NCBI GenBank assembly: GCA_038209965.1
Contig: JBBQXF010000100.1
Location: forward strand, 1-17,668
Source: JALONO01 sp038209965
Lineage (GTDB): Bacteria > Bacteroidota > Bacteroidia > Cytophagales > Thermoflexibacteraceae
DNA length: 17,668 bases
Direction of reading: 5' to 3'
Shown: in pieces, positions 13,717 to 17,668 of the stretch
How the letters are laid out: each line of letters opens with the position of its first letter
Position numbering within the stretch: the first letter of the stretch is position 1
Program-made: the position numbers and the translations under genes
Notes under the pieces: model-generated
The model's database searches: none
What the model saw: the letters and a program-made list of their open reading frames with translations, nothing else
What the model was told of the DNA's origin: nothing

Positions 13717-15564
13717 ATGCGAAATATTTTTCTCTGCTTGATGAGCCTGCTTTCTTTTTTTCACCTCAGTGCGCGTGCCCAGCCCGATGTGCCACGCATG
13801 GAGCCCCCGTTTTGGTGGGCGGGCATGAAAAACCCCAAATTGCAAATCCTCGTGCACGGCAAGGGAATCGGCCAAGCCAAAGTGAGTATCGCCTATGCGG
13901 GTGTGCGGTTGGCCGAAACCATCCGTACCGAAAACCCCAACTATTTGTTCCTCAACTTGGAGCTGGCCCCCGACGTGAAGCCGGGCAGATTACCGCTGGT
14001 GTTTGAGCAGGGTGGGGCCACCAAAACACTCGACTATGAAATCCGGGCCAAATCGACGGCCACGAACCGGATCCAAGGGTTTGATCAAGCCGACTTGATC
14101 TATTTGCTCATGCCCGACCGTTTTGCCAATGGTGACCCCGGCAATGACAACGTCGCCGGGATGTTGGAGAAAGCAGACCGCAAAGCTCCCTTTGGCCGCC
14201 ACGGCGGTGACCTCCAAGGGGTGATCAACCACTTGGATTATCTCAAGGATCTGGGCACTACCGCCCTCTGGCTCAACCCGGTGCTGGAGAACGATATGCC
14301 CGCTTCTTCCTATCATGGCTATGCGATCACTGATTTTTACCGCGTCGACCGCCGTTTTGGCGATAACGAAAAATACCTGCAACTGATCGATCAGGCCCAC
14401 CAGCGAGGATTGAAGATCATCCAGGACATGGTGGCCAATCACATCGGGTCCAGCCATTGGTGGATGAAGGATTTGCCCGCGCCAAACTGGATCCACCAGT
14501 TTCCCGAGTTCACCCGCTCCAACTACCGCTTGGCCGTCATTTCTGATCCCCATGCTTCACAGGCCGACAGTACCCAAATGACCAAGGGCTGGTTCGATAC
14601 TACCATGCCAGACTTGAACCAAAACAATGAATTGTTGGCCAATTATTTAATCCAAAACACCCTTTGGTGGATCGAGTACAGCGGCATTGATGGCATCCGC
14701 ATGGACACGTACCCCTACCCGGACAAGGATTTTATGGCCCGCTGGGTGCGCGAAGTGATGCACGAATACCCCAAGTTCAACATTGTGGGCGAGGTATGGA
14801 TCCATTCAGCGGCCATTTCGGCCTACTGGCTCAAAAATACGTTCAACCGCGATACCTATCAGTCAACCCTGCCCAGCCTGACCGATTTCCCAGTATTTGA
14901 GGCCGTTACCAAAGCCTTCAACGAGCCGACGGGCTGGGCCGATGGCCTGAGCCGCCTCTACCATGTGCTGGCCGAAGATTTTGTCTATGAGAAGCCAGAG
15001 AACAATGTCATTTTTCTGGACAACCATGATGTATCGCGCTATTTCACCTCGGTGCGAGAAAACCCCGCCAGTTTCAAAATGGGCCTGGCTTATCTGCTGA
15101 CCATGCGCGGCATCCCCCAAATCTACTACGGCACGGAGCTTATGATGGCCGGCGATGGTGGCTTTCATCCCGATGTGCGCAAGGATTTTCCTGGGGGCTG
15201 GCCCGGTGATCCCCAAAATGCTTTTACCCCCGAAGGGCGAACCCCGGCCCAAAATGAAGCCCTTGACTATTTGCGCAAATTGGCCAACTGGCGCAAGGGC
15301 AAGCCTGTGATCCACCACGGAAAGTTGACCCATTTTTTGCCCGAAGATGACACCTACGTGTATTTTCGCCACGATGGGCAAAACTGTGTATTAGTGGCTT
15401 TTAACAACAGCGACAAGCCCAAGACCCTGAAAACGAAGCGTTTTGCCGAATTGATGACTGGCTACCAACACGGCCGGGACGTATTGACCGGAGCCAAAGT
15501 GGAGGATCTGCAAACGTTGGTTTTGCCCGCCAAATCGGCCACAGTCTTGGAACTGGGGCGCTAA
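13717..15564 (+). CDS. Exported GH13 alpha-amylase / cyclomaltodextrinase-like glycoside hydrolase
   Basis: This enzyme would hydrolyse alpha-1,4-glucans or maltodextrins in the periplasm or at the outer membrane. The 615 residues start with a signal peptide (MRNIFLCLMSLLSFFHLSARAQ), then an N-terminal beta domain (about 24-125, of the cyclomaltodextrinase N-domain type), the GH13 barrel beginning LIYLLMPDRFANGDPGND, and a C-terminal beta domain (about 530-615). The catalytic set is complete: region I DMVANH (Asp237), nucleophile Asp330 in GIRMDTYPYP, acid Glu359 in IVGEVW, and Asp438 in FLDNHDVSR. HGGDLQGVINHLDYL is also typical. It resembles SusA-type neopullulanases, but no SusC, SusD or regulator is in the window, so substrate is inferred from the family only. 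An SGNH hydrolase gene begins 8 bases after its stop, indicating an operon. Confidence 0.94.
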   Translation: MRNIFLCLMSLLSFFHLSARAQPDVPRMEPPFWWAGMKNPKLQILVHGKGIGQAKVSIAYAGVRLAETIRTENPNYLFLNLELAPDVKPGRLPLVFEQGGATKTLDYEIRAKSTATNRIQGFDQADLIYLLMPDRFANGDPGNDNVAGMLEKADRKAPFGRHGGDLQGVINHLDYLKDLGTTALWLNPVLENDMPASSYHGYAITDFYRVDRRFGDNEKYLQLIDQAHQRGLKIIQDMVANHIGSSHWWMKDLPAPNWIHQFPEFTRSNYRLAVISDPHASQADSTQMTKGWFDTTMPDLNQNNELLANYLIQNTLWWIEYSGIDGIRMDTYPYPDKDFMARWVREVMHEYPKFNIVGEVWIHSAAISAYWLKNTFNRDTYQSTLPSLTDFPVFEAVTKAFNEPTGWADGLSRLYHVLAEDFVYEKPENNVIFLDNHDVSRYFTSVRENPASFKMGLAYLLTMRGIPQIYYGTELMMAGDGGFHPDVRKDFPGGWPGDPQNAFTPEGRTPAQNEALDYLRKLANWRKGKPVIHHGKLTHFLPEDDTYVYFRHDGQNCVLVAFNNSDKPKTLKTKRFAELMTGYQHGRDVLTGAKVEDLQTLVLPAKSATVLELGR

Positions 15565-15572
15565 TCGGGGCC

Positions 15573-16397
15573 ATGGAAAAACTCCACCGCCACCGCGCCC
15601 CTATCGCCAGCCCGTTTGGCATCAGTTTATATTACCCCGCCAGTTTGTTGTTGGCCCTCTTGGTATTTCCTGTGCTGATCTGGCAGGGCCGCCGGGTACG
15701 TAAACGGGTCATCCGCTTGCCGGGGGCAGTGGGTAGCCCCGAGGGCTGGGCAGGTGTGGCCAACGGGCGACCACCGTTGCGCCTGCTGGTGCTGGGCGAG
15801 TCCACTGTGGCGGGCATTGGGGCTAGCACGCACGCCGTGGGGATGGCGGGGCGAACAGCCGCTCATTTGGCGGAACTGCTGGAACGGCCAGTCTGGTGGA
15901 CTGCCCTGGGCAAGAATGGGGTCACGGCCCAATCCGCCCGATTTGCCCTCGCGCCACAGTTGTTTGGCCAGTCGTATGATCTGGTGGTGGTGGCGTTGGG
16001 GGCCAATGACACCTTCCGGCTGCACCCGCCGAGCCATTGGGCAAATAGTTTGGCCGCGCTGATCAAAACTTTGCGGGGTTCGCTGGGCCCAGTACCCATT
16101 CTGCTGGCCACGGTCCCGCCAGTGGCGAAGTTTCCCGCCATTCCCCAGCCATTGCGGGGTGTTTTGGGCCTTTGCGCCCAAGCATTGGGGCACCGCGCCC
16201 AGCAATTGGCTGCGTTCTATGGGCTCGTCTATTATTCCAAAGCAGAGTTTGGCCAGGATCCCAGCTATTTTTGCTCCGATGGCATCCATCCATCCGAAAA
16301 GGCGTACCAACTGTGGGGCCAATATTTGGCCTCCGATCTGGCCGTCATTGTGCAGGCCCAGCGGTTGGGCCAAGATGACATTGGGCCATTGGCCTAG
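15573..16397 (+). CDS. Membrane-anchored SGNH/GDSL hydrolase
   Basis: An esterase or lipase-fold protein of 274 residues. An N-terminal hydrophobic helix (about 17-37, ending in a basic RRVRKRVIR) would anchor it in the membrane; it may instead act as an uncleaved signal. The four SGNH blocks are present: LGESTVAGIG with Ser77 (the GDS motif reads GES), Gly116 in GKNGVTAQ, Asn145 in LGANDTF, and Asp236/His239 in SDGIHPSEKAY. The catalytic triad is therefore complete. Substrates in the family range from acylated polysaccharides to phospholipids, so none is assigned. It starts 8 bases after the amylase stop, suggesting co-transcription; de-acylating a glucan substrate would fit but is speculation. 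Codon use resembles its neighbours, with a high share of TTG, GCC and GGC. Confidence 0.88.
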   Translation: MEKLHRHRAPIASPFGISLYYPASLLLALLVFPVLIWQGRRVRKRVIRLPGAVGSPEGWAGVANGRPPLRLLVLGESTVAGIGASTHAVGMAGRTAAHLAELLERPVWWTALGKNGVTAQSARFALAPQLFGQSYDLVVVALGANDTFRLHPPSHWANSLAALIKTLRGSLGPVPILLATVPPVAKFPAIPQPLRGVLGLCAQALGHRAQQLAAFYGLVYYSKAEFGQDPSYFCSDGIHPSEKAYQLWGQYLASDLAVIVQAQRLGQDDIGPLA

Positions 16398-16475
16398 CAC
16401 TTTACCCGCTCAAAACCACACTTTTACCAACTATCAAAATAAGCTGCCAAGAAAAAATAGGCTGTTTCGGGGGCT

Positions 16476-17668
16476 TTATTCTTTCATCAGTCGGTAGTAT
16501 TGCAATACCCGTTCGTCTTTTTCGGCTTCGCGGATACTGAGCTTGAGGTCGTCGATGCCCTCAAATAATTGCAGGGCCGCGTAGGCACTCACCCGGGTAT
16601 TGTGGTTGGGGTTGCCCCGGGCGATTTCGGCCAAATAATTAATGCCCTGCTTGCGCACCTTTTCGGGCTGTTCCAGCAAGTAAGCCCCGAAGTTGTTGAA
16701 CAAGTAGCTGAGTTCATACCCCGATTTGCGGCTCATCTTATCTACGTACCAATCGATCTTGTTGGGCACTTGGGCATAGGCATAAAATTCAGCCAATGCT
16801 TTGACCACCAACAAATTGTTTGAATTTTCATACTTTTCAAACAACTGGGCTGGTTCATCTCCCCCCGCATTCGCGTAGGCATACATGGAATTGGCCAACA
16901 CAGTGTAGGAACTGTCGTTCATGGTTTTGACAAAGAAACTGGGTGGCACTTTACCTGCCAGCGCATTGATGGCCGAAGCCCGAACCAAGGATTTTTCGTC
17001 GTTGAGGGCCAAGTTTTTAAGCTTATCGGCAATAGTGGCCAGATCCTCACCCGTGTAATCAGCGAAGGCATCGGCAGCTACTTGACGTACTTGCCATTGG
17101 TCATCGGCCAGGGCAGCAAACAGGGCCCCTTTCACTGCCGGATCCTGTTCCAAGCGGATCTGGAGGGCTTCGGCTGCCGCCAGTTTGGCCAGCAACCTAT
17201 CCGAATGTTGCAACTGATAAATGAGGCGGGCAGGGCTTTTGGGGTGTTCCACTGTGCCCAGCAGTTGGGTTTCACCGTCAAACAGCACCAGTTCAGGGGT
17301 GGCGGCCACCGGAAAACGAAAGGTTTGCTCGCGCTCGGTAATATCGATGTGGTGCCGCTGTTTTTTTCCTTTCACCCAAATATCCACGTACAGCGGCAGG
17401 CGGTACAGGGGCGTATAAGTGGTGTCCTGTTGTTGGGCCACGGTCAAAATCAGTTCTTGGTTGCTCACGCTATCGCGCACGGCGAGCTGGGGATGCCCGG
17501 CAGACATGAACCATTGATCAAAAAACCAGTTCAGATCCTCGCCCGTCACTTCCTCAAACATCAGCCGCAAATCATGGATTTCAGCTTTTTTGTACGCATA
17601 TTTTTTGAGGTATTGTTGCAGCGAGGCAAAAAAAGCTTCATCCCCCACGTAATTGCGCAGCATGTGCA
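16476..17668 (-). CDS. M1 family aminopeptidase, C-terminal part (runs off right edge)
   Basis: The frame is open to the window edge, where it reads ...H-M-LRNYVGDEAFF, the helix that follows the zinc site in M1 metallopeptidases. The ATG at 17663 is internal, not a start. The next motif, MFEEVTGEDLNWFFDQWFMSAGHP, closes the thermolysin-like domain; a beta-sandwich domain follows (about PQLAVRDSVSNQELIL to VLFDGETQLLGTVEHP). The last 230 residues are helical repeats like HEAT/ERAP1 C-terminal domains (for example DDQWQVRQVAADAFADYT and KSLVRASAINALA). The catalytic HExxH is outside the window. Family members cleave N-terminal residues of peptides; the signal peptide, if any, is not visible. 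It converges on the SGNH gene with 78 bases between and no clear terminator hairpin. Confidence 0.9.
   Translation of the reverse strand, partial: HMLRNYVGDEAFFASLQQYLKKYAYKKAEIHDLRLMFEEVTGEDLNWFFDQWFMSAGHPQLAVRDSVSNQELILTVAQQQDTTYTPLYRLPLYVDIWVKGKKQRHHIDITEREQTFRFPVAATPELVLFDGETQLLGTVEHPKSPARLIYQLQHSDRLLAKLAAAEALQIRLEQDPAVKGALFAALADDQWQVRQVAADAFADYTGEDLATIADKLKNLALNDEKSLVRASAINALAGKVPPSFFVKTMNDSSYTVLANSMYAYANAGGDEPAQLFEKYENSNNLLVVKALAEFYAYAQVPNKIDWYVDKMSRKSGYELSYLFNNFGAYLLEQPEKVRKQGINYLAEIARGNPNHNTRVSAYAALQLFEGIDDLKLSIREAEKDERVLQYYRLMKE

Noticed and set aside
16401..16475. Possible terminator between the SGNH hydrolase and the aminopeptidase.
   Set aside because: An A-rich run is present but I could not find paired arms beside it.
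1..17668. Very frequent TTGGCC / GGCCAA words across the window.
   Set aside because: They fall mostly in genes and follow from preferred codons TTG, GCC, GGC and CAA, so no special motif is needed.

Overview
The window comes from the chromosome of a Bacteroidota bacterium (Cytophagia/Saprospiria-like, moderate GC). The main marker is a fused LpxC-FabZ gene inside an lpxD - lpxC/fabZ - lpxA run. Supporting signs are an HD phosphohydrolase directly upstream of lpxD, several TAnnTTTG promoter boxes of the Bacteroidota type, and start codons without clear Shine-Dalgarno sequences. No tRNA, rRNA, CRISPR array, insertion sequence, phage gene or obvious transferred island was seen.

Layout. 1-1210 (minus strand): the 5' part of a gene for an unrecognised exported protein that runs off the left edge, preceded on the same strand by ruvC. 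1350-7058 (plus strand): a lipoprotein cyclophilin, an HD phosphohydrolase, then the lipid A genes. lpxD and lpxC/fabZ are 19 bases apart, and lpxC/fabZ and lpxA overlap as ATGA. A strong bidirectional hairpin terminator at about 7069-7111 separates lpxA from the convergent minus-strand pair tolC (8667-10034) and hlyD-type adaptor (7126-8517). A long stem-loop lies between those two genes. 10383-12280 (plus): a divergent PP2C-like protein, then a GNAT acetyltransferase of the kind usually seen with arginine genes, closed by a second hairpin. 12397-12921 (minus): a small conserved membrane protein. 13187-16397 (plus): a HesB/IscA-like protein lacking the C-terminal cysteines, an exported GH13 amylase, and a membrane-anchored SGNH hydrolase 8 bases after it. 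16476-17668 (minus): the C-terminal part of an M1 aminopeptidase, cut by the right edge.

How the genes work together. LpxA, LpxC and LpxD are three of the early steps of lipid A synthesis. The FabZ half makes acyl-ACP precursors in the competing fatty acid branch, so one polypeptide joins the two pathways. TolC and the adaptor would form the outer and periplasmic parts of an efflux or type I export system, but no inner-membrane pump is present here. The amylase and SGNH hydrolase may be co-transcribed, but no SusC/SusD pair is nearby.

Most of the window is ordinary core genome, and I do not see a clearly new system. The items most worth a second look are the tolC-hlyD stem-loop, the lpxD leader, the orphan GNAT with its charged tail, the PP2C-like protein, the cysteine-poor HesB protein, and the unrecognised exported protein at the left edge.
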